A stretch of 64,000 nucleotides of DNA from Acidobacteriota bacterium (GTDB lineage Bacteria; Acidobacteriota; Terriglobia; Terriglobales; Acidobacteriaceae): assembly GCA_013289765.1 (NCBI GenBank), contig JABCZI010000017.1, positions 1-64,000 on the forward strand. Direction: 5' to 3'. Position 1 is the first letter of the stretch, and every line of letters starts with the position of its first letter. The notes beneath the pieces were generated by a model. The model was not told where the DNA came from. It made no database searches and worked only from the letters and a program-made list of their open reading frames with translations. The position numbers and the translations under genes were made by a program. Shown here one piece after another: positions 52,228 through 62,054 of this stretch.

Positions 52228-54666
52228 ATGAAACGGATTAATAGAGTTGCTATCCTTGGCGCCGGAACCATGGGCGCGCGCATTGCCGCGCACTTTGCGA
52301 ATGCTGGCGTCCCCAGTTACCTGCTCGACATTGTTCCGCCGGACGCTGACGTTCCGGCGCGCAACAAGATCGCCGCGGCGGGCCTGGATGCTGCTAGAAA
52401 ATCCAAGCCTGCGGCCTTCATGGACTCGGCGTTCGCCCGCCTGGTGACGGTGGGCAACTTTGAAGATGACTTGAAAAAGCTGGCCGAGGTGGACTGGATT
52501 ATTGAAGCGGTGGTGGAGAATCTCGAGATCAAGCGCGGCCTGCTACGAAAAGTTGAAGCCATCCGCAATCCGGGGACGATTGTGACGACTAATACCAGTG
52601 GGCTGCCGGTGGGGAAAATTGCGGAAGGATTTTCCGACGATTTCCGGCGATCATGGTTTGGAACGCATTTTTTTAACCCTCCCCGCTACATGCGATTGCT
52701 CGAAATAATTCCTACGCCGGACGCCGATCAGGCGGCGATGGATGCGATTTCTCACTTCTGCGATGTGAGCCTGGGCAAGGGAGTAGTCGTCGCGAAAGAC
52801 ACGCCTAACTTTATTGGGAACCGCATTGGGACGTTTTCAGTGTTAAACGTAATGCGCCTGATGCAGGAAATGGATTTGACGATCGAAGATGTGGACGCGC
52901 TGACGGGGCAGGCCGTCGGCTGGCCAAAGTCGGCGACGTTCCGCACGATCGATTTGGTGGGACTGGACATTCTGGGACACGTGGTTGGCAATATGACCGC
53001 GAACGTGCACGACGAGCGCAGCGATCTGCGGCTGCCGGATTTTTTCACGCAGATGCTGCAGCGCAAATGGCTGGGAGATAAAACCAAGGGCGGCTTTTAT
53101 AAGAAAGTGAAGAGTGGCGCGGGAAAAGAAGACGAGCGCATGGCCGTCGATTGGAAGACGCTGGAATATCATCCGCGGCAGAAGCCGAAGTTTGCCGCGC
53201 TCGATATGGCGAAGAACGTTGAGGACACGGGCGCGCGGCTGCGCATGCTGCTTGGCATGGAAGGCGGCGGGCCGCAGAAGGGCGACAAGGCAGGTCAGTT
53301 CTTGTGGGCGGCTCTCTCCGATTTGTGGACTTACTCGGCCAATCGCGTGCCGGAGATTTCCGACTCAATCGTAGAGGTCGACCGCGCGATGAAGCTTGGC
53401 TTTAACTGGGAACTCGGCCCGTTTGAATTGTGGGACGCAGCGGGAGTAGAAGCCACCGTTGCGCGCATGAAAAAAGAAGGCAAGCCGGTGGCCGCGAACG
53501 TAGAGAAGCTCCTCGCCTCGGGACAAAAGTCCTGGTACGCGGACGATCCTAAAACCGCTTCTGGACGCAAGTACTGGGACTTGGCGACCCGCAACTGGCA
53601 AGCGGTTCAAGTTCCGGCAGGCGTGTGGTCGGTGACGGTCGCTAAGAAGTCGAACGGAGTGGTAAAGAAAAATTCCGGGGCGTCGCTGGTCGATCTCGGT
53701 GACGGCGTGGGCTGTATTGAGTTCCACAGCAAAATGAATTCGCTGGGCGCCGACATCGTCAGCTTGATCCTGCAAACGTTGAAGCCCGGCGGTCCGGGCG
53801 ACAACTTTGACGCCTTCGTCATCACCAATGACGCCACGAATTTTTCCGTGGGGGCAAACTTAATGCTTCTGCTCATGAGCGTGCAGGAGGAAGAATGGGA
53901 CGATGTGGATCTGGCCATCCGGCAGTTTCAAAGGATGACCCAGGCCATTAAATTTTCGCCGAAGCCAGTAGTGGCAGGGGCTTTCGGTTTGTGTCTGGGC
54001 GGGGGCACGGAAATCTCTCTGCACGCTGCGGCGCGCCAGCCGCATGCAGAGCTTTACACCGGGCTGGTGGAAGTTGGAGTGGGGTTGCTGCCCGGCGGCG
54101 GCGGATGCAAAGAGATGTTATTGCGCGCGGTGGATGGCGCAACGGTTGCCCGCGGCGGCAAGGGTACTGGAGACGCGCTCGCTGGATCCATCGAGATGTT
54201 GGAGGCGATGAAGCGCGCATTCGAAACAATTGCCACGGCCAAGGTTGCGACTTCCGCCCACGAGGCCCGCAGCCTCGGCTTTCTCGGCGATAGGGACCGC
54301 ATCAGCATGAATCGAGAGCGGGTGCTTTCCGATGCCAAGGCTCGCGCGCTAGACATGGTGCGCGCCGGATATGAACCGCCGGTTCCGAGGACCGACATTC
54401 CTGCCCCCGGAGAAAGCCTTCTCGCCACTCTGAAGATGGGAGTGCACCTGATGCGACAAGGAGATTTCATTACCGACTATGAAGTGAAGCTGGCCGCGAA
54501 GATCGCTGAAGTGTTATGCGGCGGGAATGTTACGCCCGGCGTGCTCGTGAGTGAACAGTACATTCTGGATCTGGAGCGCGAGGGATTTAAATCGCTGTGC
54601 GGCGAGAAGAAAACGCAAGAAAGAATTCAGTACACGCTAAAGACGGGGAAGACGCTGAGGAATTAA
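52228..54666 (+). CDS. 3-hydroxyacyl-CoA dehydrogenase/enoyl-CoA hydratase (FadN-like)
   Basis: An 812-residue fatty-acid beta-oxidation enzyme. The N-terminal Rossmann domain (VAILGAGTMGARIAAHFANAG) and the 3HCDH helical domains come first. The C-terminal crotonase domain has FSVGANLMLLL and VVAGAFGLCLGGGTEISLHAAARQ near 560-600. This order, dehydrogenase first and hydratase last, is that of Bacillus FadN, and not of Escherichia coli FadB. GAGG precedes the ATG. It works with the thiolase and acyl-CoA dehydrogenase encoded downstream; three unrelated genes lie between. Confidence 0.94.
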   Translation: MKRINRVAILGAGTMGARIAAHFANAGVPSYLLDIVPPDADVPARNKIAAAGLDAARKSKPAAFMDSAFARLVTVGNFEDDLKKLAEVDWIIEAVVENLEIKRGLLRKVEAIRNPGTIVTTNTSGLPVGKIAEGFSDDFRRSWFGTHFFNPPRYMRLLEIIPTPDADQAAMDAISHFCDVSLGKGVVVAKDTPNFIGNRIGTFSVLNVMRLMQEMDLTIEDVDALTGQAVGWPKSATFRTIDLVGLDILGHVVGNMTANVHDERSDLRLPDFFTQMLQRKWLGDKTKGGFYKKVKSGAGKEDERMAVDWKTLEYHPRQKPKFAALDMAKNVEDTGARLRMLLGMEGGGPQKGDKAGQFLWAALSDLWTYSANRVPEISDSIVEVDRAMKLGFNWELGPFELWDAAGVEATVARMKKEGKPVAANVEKLLASGQKSWYADDPKTASGRKYWDLATRNWQAVQVPAGVWSVTVAKKSNGVVKKNSGASLVDLGDGVGCIEFHSKMNSLGADIVSLILQTLKPGGPGDNFDAFVITNDATNFSVGANLMLLLMSVQEEEWDDVDLAIRQFQRMTQAIKFSPKPVVAGAFGLCLGGGTEISLHAAARQPHAELYTGLVEVGVGLLPGGGGCKEMLLRAVDGATVARGGKGTGDALAGSIEMLEAMKRAFETIATAKVATSAHEARSLGFLGDRDRISMNRERVLSDAKARALDMVRAGYEPPVPRTDIPAPGESLLATLKMGVHLMRQGDFITDYEVKLAAKIAEVLCGGNVTPGVLVSEQYILDLEREGFKSLCGEKKTQERIQYTLKTGKTLRN

Positions 54667-54729
54667 GCGAGATGTCAGGGGACCTTTCTGTCTCTTTTTC
54701 GTCTAAGCCTTATCAAGTCGCGAACCTAT

Positions 54730-55485
54730 ATGAAACGCATAAGTCTCTCGGTCGCCCTCTTCATTACTTTTACGCCTCTCGCTCACGCCCAGGCCGTCCG
54801 AAGCGGAGACGACGTGTTGCGCGCTATGCATGATCGCTACGCCAATTCATGGTACAAAACTCTGACTTTCATACAGAAGAGTACGACCTACAATCCCGAT
54901 GGCACGACCAAAGTAGAAACATGGTACGAAGCGCTGGCGCCGCCCGGAAAACTGCGGATTGATATTGGACCTCCCAGCAACGGTGACGGATATCTGATGG
55001 TCGATGGAACGCTCACAATATTCAAGGGTGGCAAAGTGTCGGCAACCCGGCCCCTGGTGAATATGCTCCTGGTATTGGGATTCGACGTTTATGGCCAGGC
55101 CGCGGAGATCACGGATAATGTTGTGAAAGGCGAAGGCTACGACCTTAAAAAGGTTCACGAGGAAACCTGGGAGGGGCTGCCGGTTTATGTCGTGGGAGCA
55201 GAGCAGGGCGATCTGAAGTCCAAACAGTTTTGGGTGGAAAAGAAACGGCTCCTGTTTGTCCGACTCTTTGAGCCCACCCGCGCTGACCCGAAGGCTTTTC
55301 AGGATGTTCGCTTTGAAGACTACCGTGAAATGGCCGGTGGATGGGTGGCGGCCCGGGTCGAAGTTTACGCAAATGACAAGAAGGTTTTCAGCGAAGAGTA
55401 TTCGAACATTCAGGGCAATGTGAAACTCGACTCTGGCACGTTCGATCCCAAGCAATTCCATGCCACACATTGGGAGAAGCCGTGA
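54730..55485 (+). CDS. Periplasmic LolA-like protein
   Basis: A 251-residue exported protein with a signal peptide (1-21, ending LAHAQA). The body (VLRAMHDRYANSWYKTLTFIQKST, LAPPGKLRIDIGP, then VYVVGAEQGDLKSKQFWVEKKRLL) has the alternating beta pattern of LolA-like outer-membrane lipoprotein-sorting proteins. Its role could be lipid or lipoprotein binding in the envelope. It lies in the fad region, 63 bases after the fadN-like gene, which may simply reflect read-through. The ribosome site is weak. Confidence 0.75.
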   Translation: MKRISLSVALFITFTPLAHAQAVRSGDDVLRAMHDRYANSWYKTLTFIQKSTTYNPDGTTKVETWYEALAPPGKLRIDIGPPSNGDGYLMVDGTLTIFKGGKVSATRPLVNMLLVLGFDVYGQAAEITDNVVKGEGYDLKKVHEETWEGLPVYVVGAEQGDLKSKQFWVEKKRLLFVRLFEPTRADPKAFQDVRFEDYREMAGGWVAARVEVYANDKKVFSEEYSNIQGNVKLDSGTFDPKQFHATHWEKP

Positions 55486-55519
55486 TCGGGCTTGGCCATC
55501 GGCTGCTACAATCGCTCTC

Positions 55520-56086
55520 ATGCCGAGACCTCTACTAGCTGCTGCTGCGGGGCTGTTCGTCCTTATGCTTGGAATTCCGCCGACAAACGCCCAAGCGAAT
55601 ACTCAGAAAGACTCTCCCCGAAAAGAGTCTGCGCCGGATGTTCCGGATTCGATTCAGGTTCCCGCCGGCGAAGAGGTTGTGTTGTTCGTGCACGCCTCCG
55701 GTTCACAGATTTATGCGTGCCAAGCCGCTGCGGGGGATAGATTCAGTTGGACTTTGAAAGGTCCCGAGGCGGAGCTCCGCGATCGAGATGACACGGTCAT
55801 TGGTCAGCACTCCGCGGGTCCGACGTGGAAGCTGAAGGATGGCAGCGAAGTGACAGGCAAGGCTGCGGCTCAAGTAGATTCGCTTGATGCAGATTCCATT
55901 CCGTGGCTGCTGGTGAAAGTCGCGAGTAACTCGGGAAAGGGCGTGCTCGCGAAGGTGACCAGCATACAGCGAGTGCACACGAAGGGCGGGAGGCCACCGG
56001 CGGAAGGCTGCGACGCGGCCCATCACGATGCAGAATCGAAGAGCAGTTATACGGCGGACTATTACTTTTTTGCTCCGGGCAAGTGA
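55520..56086 (+). CDS. DUF3455 exported protein
   Basis: A 188-residue exported protein with a signal peptide (1-25). The body matches DUF3455: IQVPAGEEVVLFVHASGSQIYACQ, FSWTLKGPEAELRD, GPTWKLKDGSEVTGK, and the final KSSYTADYYFFAP. The fold is beta-rich; the function is unknown. ATG 55520 begins the signal peptide; an in-frame GTG or ATG further upstream (55460) overlaps the previous gene and reads poorly. Confidence 0.88.
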   Translation: MPRPLLAAAAGLFVLMLGIPPTNAQANTQKDSPRKESAPDVPDSIQVPAGEEVVLFVHASGSQIYACQAAAGDRFSWTLKGPEAELRDRDDTVIGQHSAGPTWKLKDGSEVTGKAAAQVDSLDADSIPWLLVKVASNSGKGVLAKVTSIQRVHTKGGRPPAEGCDAAHHDAESKSSYTADYYFFAPGK

Positions 56087-56129
56087 AACGAAGTTTAATC
56101 TTGTCGTTGATTGAAAGTGCGGGGTTGAA

Positions 56130-56336
56130 GTGAAATATCTTGTCATTTATGAAAAGTCTCCGACCGGCTGGGGCGCTTACGCGCCGGACCTTCCGGGCTT
56201 GGGCGTAGCCGGCGCCACGCTCGACGAGGTAAAAGAACTCATCCGCGAAGCAATGGAGTTTCATCTCGAAGGGATGCGGCAGCACGGGGATCAGATCCCC
56301 GCCCCCAGCGCTACAACGGAATACATCACCGTTTGA
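56130..56336 (+). CDS. Orphan HicB-family protein
   Basis: A 68-residue HicB-fold protein ([47 protein letters not shown]), the partial RNase H-like antitoxin fold. HicB usually pairs with the small toxin HicA, which would be a 60-residue double-stranded-RNA-binding protein; none lies on either side. The C-terminal DNA-binding domain of longer HicB proteins is missing. The GTG start has only a weak ribosome site. It may be a solitary regulator or a leftover antitoxin. Confidence 0.85.
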   Translation: MKYLVIYEKSPTGWGAYAPDLPGLGVAGATLDEVKELIREAMEFHLEGMRQHGDQIPAPSATTEYITV

Positions 56337-56428
56337 TTCCAGTGGTGGCTAAAGTCGGACGTGAAGCCCCCGATGGATGGCAAGCATCAAAGTTAACTGG
56401 ATACAGTCCTGGAGAATTGAGAATCATC

Positions 56429-57607
56429 ATGCGAGAAGTCATAATCGCCTCCTCCGTTCGCACTCCCGTGGGACGCGCCTACAAAGGCACGCTGCGTGCT
56501 ACTCGTCCCGATGAACTGGCCGCCATTGCCATTAAGGGTGCGCTGGAGCGCGTGCCGCAACTCGACGCCAAAGAAATTGAAGACGTAATCCTGGGCTGTG
56601 CGATGCCCGAAGCTGAACAGGGGATGAACGTGGCCCGCATCGCGTCACTGCGGGCAGGGCTGCCGGTCGAGGTCTCGGCGCTGACGATCAATCGCTTTTG
56701 TTCTTCGGGATTGCAGGCGATTGCCATGGCGGCTGAACGGATCATGAGCGGCGGGGCCGAGGCAATCGTCGCCGGCGGGACGGAGTCAATGACGATGATT
56801 CCGATGGGCGGCCACAAGATCTCGCCCAATCCGTGGCTCGTCAACAACTATCCTGACGCTTACCTCAACATGGGGCTTACGGCTGAGCGCGTGGGCCAGC
56901 GCTTCGGGGTGACGCGCGAGGCGGCGGACGAATTTTCTTTTCGCAGTCATCAGAAGGCGCTGGCCGCGATTCAAAGTGGCAAATTCGACGATGAAGTAGT
57001 GCCGGTGGCGGTGAGTTTCACAACACCGAACGGCGCGAAGCCGAAGCGGCAAGAAATCATGCTCAAGATGGACGAAGGTCCGCGCGCCGACACTTCGCTG
57101 GAAGCTTTGCTTTCGCTGAAACCAGCGTTTCACGTCAAAGGAACAGTCACAGCGGGGAATTCTTCGCAGATGTCTGACGGTGCGGCGGCAGCCGTCGTGA
57201 TGTCCGCCGATCGCGCGAAAGCGCTCGGCATCAGGCCGCTGGCCCGTTATGTTTCATTCGCCACGGCTGGATATAAACCTGAAGAGATGGGACTCGGTCC
57301 GGTCTTCGCAGTTCCGAAGGCTTTGAAGATGGCCGGATTGAAGTTGTCTGATATCGATGTCATCGAACTGAACGAAGCCTTCGCCGCCCAGTCATTGGCT
57401 GTAATCAAGGAAGCCGGGCTCGATGCGGAAAAAGTAAATCCGAACGGCGGGGCGATTGCGTTAGGGCATCCGCTGGGTTGCACCGGAGCCAAGTTGACGG
57501 CGACGATCATCCGCGAACTCAAGCGCCGCAACGGGCGGTACGGCTTGGTCACCATGTGCGTTGGCGGCGGCATGGGCGCTGCCGGTATTTTCGAAAACCT
57601 TTCGTAA
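56429..57607 (+). CDS. fadA: Acetyl-CoA acyltransferase (thiolase)
   Basis: A 392-residue thiolase that cleaves 3-ketoacyl-CoA into acetyl-CoA and a shortened acyl-CoA. The nucleophilic cysteine is C91 in [12 protein letters not shown]. The C-terminal [10 protein letters not shown] supplies the catalytic histidine, and CVGGGMG the second cysteine. GGAGA lies upstream of ATG 56429; the extra 32 residues from 56333 do not look like thiolase. It precedes the acyl-CoA dehydrogenase by 99 bases. Confidence 0.95.
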   Translation: MREVIIASSVRTPVGRAYKGTLRATRPDELAAIAIKGALERVPQLDAKEIEDVILGCAMPEAEQGMNVARIASLRAGLPVEVSALTINRFCSSGLQAIAMAAERIMSGGAEAIVAGGTESMTMIPMGGHKISPNPWLVNNYPDAYLNMGLTAERVGQRFGVTREAADEFSFRSHQKALAAIQSGKFDDEVVPVAVSFTTPNGAKPKRQEIMLKMDEGPRADTSLEALLSLKPAFHVKGTVTAGNSSQMSDGAAAAVVMSADRAKALGIRPLARYVSFATAGYKPEEMGLGPVFAVPKALKMAGLKLSDIDVIELNEAFAAQSLAVIKEAGLDAEKVNPNGGAIALGHPLGCTGAKLTATIIRELKRRNGRYGLVTMCVGGGMGAAGIFENLS

Positions 57608-57706
57608 CCGGCTCAACGCGGCGACAAAAATGCTTCTGCGCATGTTCTCGCTTACAATGAATGGTTCTCTCTGCCCGCGTTTTCAGTTTTCTTGAAGGGA
57701 TGAGTG

Positions 57707-59506
57707 ATGGCGACAACAACAGCAGTTCCCAAGAATCGAATCTCTGGCGGCAGCTTCCTGCTGGAATCCCGGCGGACCGACGAAGTGTTTACGCCGGAGG
57801 ACTTCACCGAACAACAGCGACTGATCGGGCAGACAGCGGAGGAATTCACCACTAACGAGATTCTGCCTAACATCGAAAAGATGGAGCACAAAGAATTCTC
57901 CGTCTCTCGCGATCTGCTGAAAAAGGCCGGGGACTTGGGTCTTAGCGGTGTCGAGATTCCCGAGGCCTACGGCGGGCTCGAGATGGATAAGGTAACCGCC
58001 GCCGTCATCGCCGACCACATTGCGCAGTATGCCGGGTTCGCTACTACATGGGGTGCACACAGTGGCATCGGCATGCTGCCGCTAGTTTATTTTGGCACCG
58101 AAGAGCAGAAGAAGAAATATTTGCCGCGACTTGCTGCGGGCGAAATTGTTGGGGCATACGCATTGTCGGAAGCGTCCTCTGGCTCGGATGCGCTCAATTG
58201 CCGGGCCCGAGCTCAACTCACGCCCGATGGCAAGCACTACATTCTTAATGGCGAAAAGATGTGGATTACCAATGCCGGTTTCGCTGACCTGTTTACGGTG
58301 TTTGCGAAAATTGATGGCGAGAAGTTTACGGCGTTTTTGGTGGAGAGAAACTTCCCGGGATTTTCTGTGGGGGGCGAAGAACATAAGTTGGGAATCCGCG
58401 GATCATCCACCTGCCCGATTATTTTGAATGATTGCAAGGTTCCGGCGGAAAATTTGCTGGGCGAAATCGGTAAAGGTCACATCATTGCTTTCAATATTCT
58501 GAATATCGGCCGGTTTAAGCTCGGAGCAATGTGCGTGGGCGGAGGCCGAGTATCGCTGCAACAAGCGATTGCTTACGCCAAGCAGCGGAAAGCGTTTAAC
58601 AAAGTGATCGCCGATTTCGGTCTGGTGAGGGAGAAAATCGCCAACATGGCGACGCTGATTTATGTTGGCGAATCGCTGGTCTACCGTACCGTTGGCATGA
58701 TGGATAGCGCCCTCAGCGAGGTCGATAAGTCTGGCGTCGACGCCATGAAGGAAACGCGCAAGGCTATCGAAGAGTATGCGGTCGAGTGCTCGATTATCAA
58801 AGTGTGGGCTTCGGAAATGGTCGGCTACGTAGTCGATGAAACTCTGCAGATCTACGGGGGATACGGCTTTGTCGAGGAATATCCAGCTGAGCGCGCTTAT
58901 CGCGACGCCCGCATCAACCGCATCTTCGAAGGCACTAACGAAATTAATCGGCTTATTATCACAGGCTTCCTTCTGAAACGGGCCATGAGCGGGCAGTTGC
59001 CTCTAATGCCTGCGATCAAGAAATTAATGGATGAGGTTCTTTCCGGACCTTCGATGAGCGAGGAGATGGAAGGACCGCTTGCCGATGAGCGCAAGCTTGT
59101 TGGACAGGCCAAGAAGCTGGGTTTGTTCGCCGCCGGGGCGGCTACGCAGAAATATATGCAGGCGATCCAGGATCAGCAGGAGATCATGGGTGCAATCGCC
59201 GATATGACGATTGAAACTTACGCCATGGAGTCGGCCGTTTTGCGGGCGCAAAAAATTGCGGAGACCAAGGGCGAAGCGGCGGCCGCGCTTCCGATCTCAA
59301 TGACTCGGGTCTATCTCACCCAGGCGATGGAGAAAGTCGAGTCGGCCGCAAAGAAAGTAATCGCCGCGGTCGCTGATGGAGACATGATGCGAACTCAGCT
59401 GGCGATTCTGCGGCGACTGGCAAAGTTCGAGCCATTCAACACCATCGAGTTGCGGCAGCAGATCGCCGAGAGAATGATTGAACGCGGGAAATATACGCTG
59501 GCGTAA
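57707..59506 (+). CDS. fadE: Acyl-CoA dehydrogenase (FadE-like)
   Basis: A 599-residue FAD enzyme that introduces the first double bond in beta-oxidation. The core of about 400 residues shows EASSGSDALNCRARA, MWITNAGFADLFTVFAK, then QIYGGYGFVEEYPAERAYRDARINRIFEGTNEI. A further C-terminal helical domain of about 170 residues is present, as in Bacillus FadE (about 594). AGGGA precedes the ATG at 57707; a GTG three bases upstream is an alternative. With the fadN-like gene and thiolase it completes a FadN-FadA-FadE pathway. Confidence 0.94.
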   Translation: MATTTAVPKNRISGGSFLLESRRTDEVFTPEDFTEQQRLIGQTAEEFTTNEILPNIEKMEHKEFSVSRDLLKKAGDLGLSGVEIPEAYGGLEMDKVTAAVIADHIAQYAGFATTWGAHSGIGMLPLVYFGTEEQKKKYLPRLAAGEIVGAYALSEASSGSDALNCRARAQLTPDGKHYILNGEKMWITNAGFADLFTVFAKIDGEKFTAFLVERNFPGFSVGGEEHKLGIRGSSTCPIILNDCKVPAENLLGEIGKGHIIAFNILNIGRFKLGAMCVGGGRVSLQQAIAYAKQRKAFNKVIADFGLVREKIANMATLIYVGESLVYRTVGMMDSALSEVDKSGVDAMKETRKAIEEYAVECSIIKVWASEMVGYVVDETLQIYGGYGFVEEYPAERAYRDARINRIFEGTNEINRLIITGFLLKRAMSGQLPLMPAIKKLMDEVLSGPSMSEEMEGPLADERKLVGQAKKLGLFAAGAATQKYMQAIQDQQEIMGAIADMTIETYAMESAVLRAQKIAETKGEAAAALPISMTRVYLTQAMEKVESAAKKVIAAVADGDMMRTQLAILRRLAKFEPFNTIELRQQIAERMIERGKYTLA

Positions 59507-59567
59507 AATCCTTGACACAGGCATCGCAGAGGTCACATGGAAACTCGGAAGACCGTCACCGTGGTGT

Positions 59568-59903
59568 CTAGTTCTTCTTTTTCAGATCTTCCATGACGCT
59601 CTGAATCAGTTCTTTGGCGTCGGTCAAACTCTTCATGATGATCTGGATATCCATCACCGGTTTGCCCGGCCAACGCTGGCTCTGGCAGTAAACTCCGTGC
59701 TGGCCAACCAGAGCCATCGCATCGGTGATGGCATCCATGGTCACGGCTAACCGCCCGCGGGGCACGCCCATCATTGTTTCGTAATGCTCCAGCTCTTCTC
59801 GCTTCTCATCGAATACGGGCATGCAGCGATTGTAACTGCTGCTGCACTTCGGGCATAATTGCAGCGCTGCTGACATTTCCCGTTCGGGCGCGTCTAACGG
59901 CAT
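59568..59903 (-). CDS. Small conserved hypothetical protein with CPKC motif
   Basis: A 111-residue protein that opens with one zinc-knuckle-like stretch (LCPKCSSSYNRC) and continues as a helical region (KREELEHYETMMG, TMDAITDAMALVGQHGV, DIQIIMKSLTDAKELIQSVM). A shorter start at 59822 would remove the cysteines. Function is unknown. It lies between the convergent fadE end and the divergent DUF2911 gene. Confidence 0.6.
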   Translation of the reverse strand: MPLDAPEREMSAALQLCPKCSSSYNRCMPVFDEKREELEHYETMMGVPRGRLAVTMDAITDAMALVGQHGVYCQSQRWPGKPVMDIQIIMKSLTDAKELIQSVMEDLKKKN

Positions 59904-59936
59904 TAGCTACTGCAGAAAATTTCACAAGGAGATTCC

Positions 59937-60470
59937 ATGCATAAACGAATTGCTGCCTGTACCGTCCTCATCGCACTGTTCACGGCCGCCGGTTTCGCCC
60001 AAATGGGTGGCAAGACCCGGCCCAGTCCAGCCGCATCGGCCACTTGCGATCTGGGTGGAGGCAAAACGCTTAAAACCGATTACTCGAGTCCGCGCGTAAA
60101 AGGCCGAAAAATTTATGGGGAACTCGTGCCGTTCGGCGAGGTCTGGCGAACCGGAGCGAACGAAGCCACAACTTTCGTCCCCAGCGCGGACTTGGTCGTT
60201 GGCGGAAAGACCGTTCCGGCGGGCAGTTATACCATCTTCACAGTTCCAAATGCTGACAAGTGGACACTGATCATCAACAAGAAAACCGGCGAGTGGGGGA
60301 TTCCCTACAAATATGAAAGCGACGAACTCGCGCGTGTGGACATGAAAGTTTCCAAGCTGCCGTCGCCGGTTGAGAATTTCACGATTGCGTACGACAAGTC
60401 AGCGGGTGGATGCACAATGCGCATTGACTGGGAGACAACTCGCGCTTCGGTAGACATAGCGGCGAAGTGA
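59937..60470 (+). CDS. DUF2911 exported protein
   Basis: A 177-residue exported protein with a signal peptide (1-21). The DUF2911 core is clear: LKTDYSSPRVKGRKIYGELVPFGEVWRTGANEATTF, then AGSYTIFTVPNADKWTLIINK. These beta-sandwich proteins are common in Bacteroidetes and Acidobacteria; the function is unknown. AAGGAG lies upstream of the ATG. A large inverted repeat follows its stop codon. Confidence 0.9.
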   Translation: MHKRIAACTVLIALFTAAGFAQMGGKTRPSPAASATCDLGGGKTLKTDYSSPRVKGRKIYGELVPFGEVWRTGANEATTFVPSADLVVGGKTVPAGSYTIFTVPNADKWTLIINKKTGEWGIPYKYESDELARVDMKVSKLPSPVENFTIAYDKSAGGCTMRIDWETTRASVDIAAK

Positions 60471-60503
60471 CGCGCGTCGGAGATCGAGAAAAGAAAAATA
60501 TGT

Positions 60504-60550
60504 GATCGCTGATTGAGACCTCGAACCTGCAAGGTTTTCAATCAGCGATC
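60504..60550. repeat. Perfect 13-bp inverted repeat with nested hairpin
   Basis: GATCGCTGATTGA (60504-60516) and TCAATCAGCGATC (60538-60550) are exact reverse complements. Inside the loop a second hairpin, AACCT/AGGTT with a three-base loop, is at 60524-60536. It lies between the convergent DUF2911 and gcvPB genes. There is no T run, so it may be a bidirectional terminator of an unusual kind or a protein-binding site. Confidence 0.8.
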
Positions 60551-60563
60551 AGAAATCAATACT

Positions 60564-62054
60564 TTACAGCGCGGGCTTCCACCGTAGCACGGGCTTCCTG
60601 GCCGCTGCGGTCTCATCAAGTCGGGAAACACGCGTCGAGTGTGGAGCATCGAGCACGGTTTGAGGATCTTCGTCGACCTCTGCCGCGATCGACTTCATGG
60701 CTTCAACGAACAAATCCATTTCTTCTTTCGATTCGCTCTCGGTTGGCTCGATCATTAGAGCGCCAGGAACAATCAACGGGAATGCTGTTGTGTAGGGATG
60801 GAAGCCGTAGTCGATCAGGCGCTTCGCGATATCCATGGTGCGAACGCCCTTCTTAGCCTGCAGTCGATCGCTGAATACCACTTCGTGCATAGTGGGAGTG
60901 GAATAGGGAAGATCGTATGTTCCCTCAAGTCCCTTGCGAATATAGTTGGCGTTGAGAACTGCGTCTTCAGTGGTTTGCCGCAGACCATCGGGGCCATTCG
61001 CCTGGATGTAGGCGAGGGCTCGGACGAACATCCCGAAATTTCCGTAAAAGGCGCGGACGCGACCGACTGACTGCGGGCGATTATATTCGAAGCCCAACGT
61101 GCCATCGGCCTTTGTGACGACTACCGGAGTCGGCAAGAATGGTTCGAGTTTTTTCTTGATGGCTACCGGACCGGATCCAGGTCCGCCGCCACCGTGCGGC
61201 GTCGAAAAAGTTTTATGCAGATTCAGGTGCATCACATCGACGCCGAAATCCCCGGGCCTCACTTTGCCAACCAGCGCGTTCATGTTTGCGCCATCCATGT
61301 AGAGGAGGCCGCCCTTGGCGTGCAGAATATCGGCAATCTTATGAATCTGCTGTTCGAACACTCCCAGCGTGTTGGGATTCGTCAGCATTAGCGCAGCGAC
61401 GTCTTCATTCATCTGCGCTTCGAGCGCGGCAATGTCTACCATGCCGCGCGAATCGGATTTCAAATTCTCGACCGCATAGTCCACCATCGCCGCAGTCGCC
61501 GGGTTCGTGCCGTGTGCCGAGTCTGGAATCAGAATTTTCTTGCGAGGACGGCCTTGTGCATGGTGATAGGCGCGTACCATGAGCAGGCCCGTCATCTCGC
61601 CATGCGCGCCGGCGGCGGGCTGCAGCGTGATCGCGTCCATGCCCGTGATATCGATGAGGCATTCGCTGAGCGTTTTCAGAATCTGCAGAGCGCCTTGGGA
61701 AATTCTCTCGGGCTGATAGGGGTGCCCGTTCGCGATTCCCTCGACCCGCGCCACGGCTTCATTCACGCGCGGGTTGTACTTCATCGTACACGAGCCGAGC
61801 GGATACATCCCGAGATCAATCGCGTAGTTCCAGGTGGACAACCGTGTGAAGTGGCGAATGATTTCGATCTCGCTCACCTCGGGCATGTTACCCAGATCTT
61901 TTCTTTCGGACGCTCCCAGAAGCCTTGCTGTATCCACCTCCGGCACATCGAGTGGCGGCAGCTTCCACGCGGCTTTGCCAGCGGACGACTTTTCGAAGAT
62001 CAGACCTTCGTTCTGATTGACGTGGAGCGTGGCCTTGCGGGGCTCGTGCTTCAT
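60564..62054 (-). CDS. gcvPB: Glycine dehydrogenase (decarboxylating) subunit 2
   Basis: A 496-residue PLP enzyme, half of the split P-protein that decarboxylates glycine and passes the aminomethyl group to lipoyl-GcvH. The Schiff-base lysine is K281 in [16 protein letters not shown]. The glycine-rich and substrate blocks ([20 protein letters not shown] [27 protein letters not shown]) are intact. Its ATG overlaps the gcvPA stop (ATGA). The split arrangement is that of Thermotoga and Bacillus, whereas Escherichia coli has one fused chain. Confidence 0.97.
   Translation of the reverse strand: MKHEPRKATLHVNQNEGLIFEKSSAGKAAWKLPPLDVPEVDTARLLGASERKDLGNMPEVSEIEIIRHFTRLSTWNYAIDLGMYPLGSCTMKYNPRVNEAVARVEGIANGHPYQPERISQGALQILKTLSECLIDITGMDAITLQPAAGAHGEMTGLLMVRAYHHAQGRPRKKILIPDSAHGTNPATAAMVDYAVENLKSDSRGMVDIAALEAQMNEDVAALMLTNPNTLGVFEQQIHKIADILHAKGGLLYMDGANMNALVGKVRPGDFGVDVMHLNLHKTFSTPHGGGGPGSGPVAIKKKLEPFLPTPVVVTKADGTLGFEYNRPQSVGRVRAFYGNFGMFVRALAYIQANGPDGLRQTTEDAVLNANYIRKGLEGTYDLPYSTPTMHEVVFSDRLQAKKGVRTMDIAKRLIDYGFHPYTTAFPLIVPGALMIEPTESESKEEMDLFVEAMKSIAAEVDEDPQTVLDAPHSTRVSRLDETAAARKPVLRWKPAL

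Noticed and set aside
56130..56428. Complete HicAB toxin-antitoxin pair
   Set aside because: Only HicB is present; the flanking frames do not encode a HicA-like protein.
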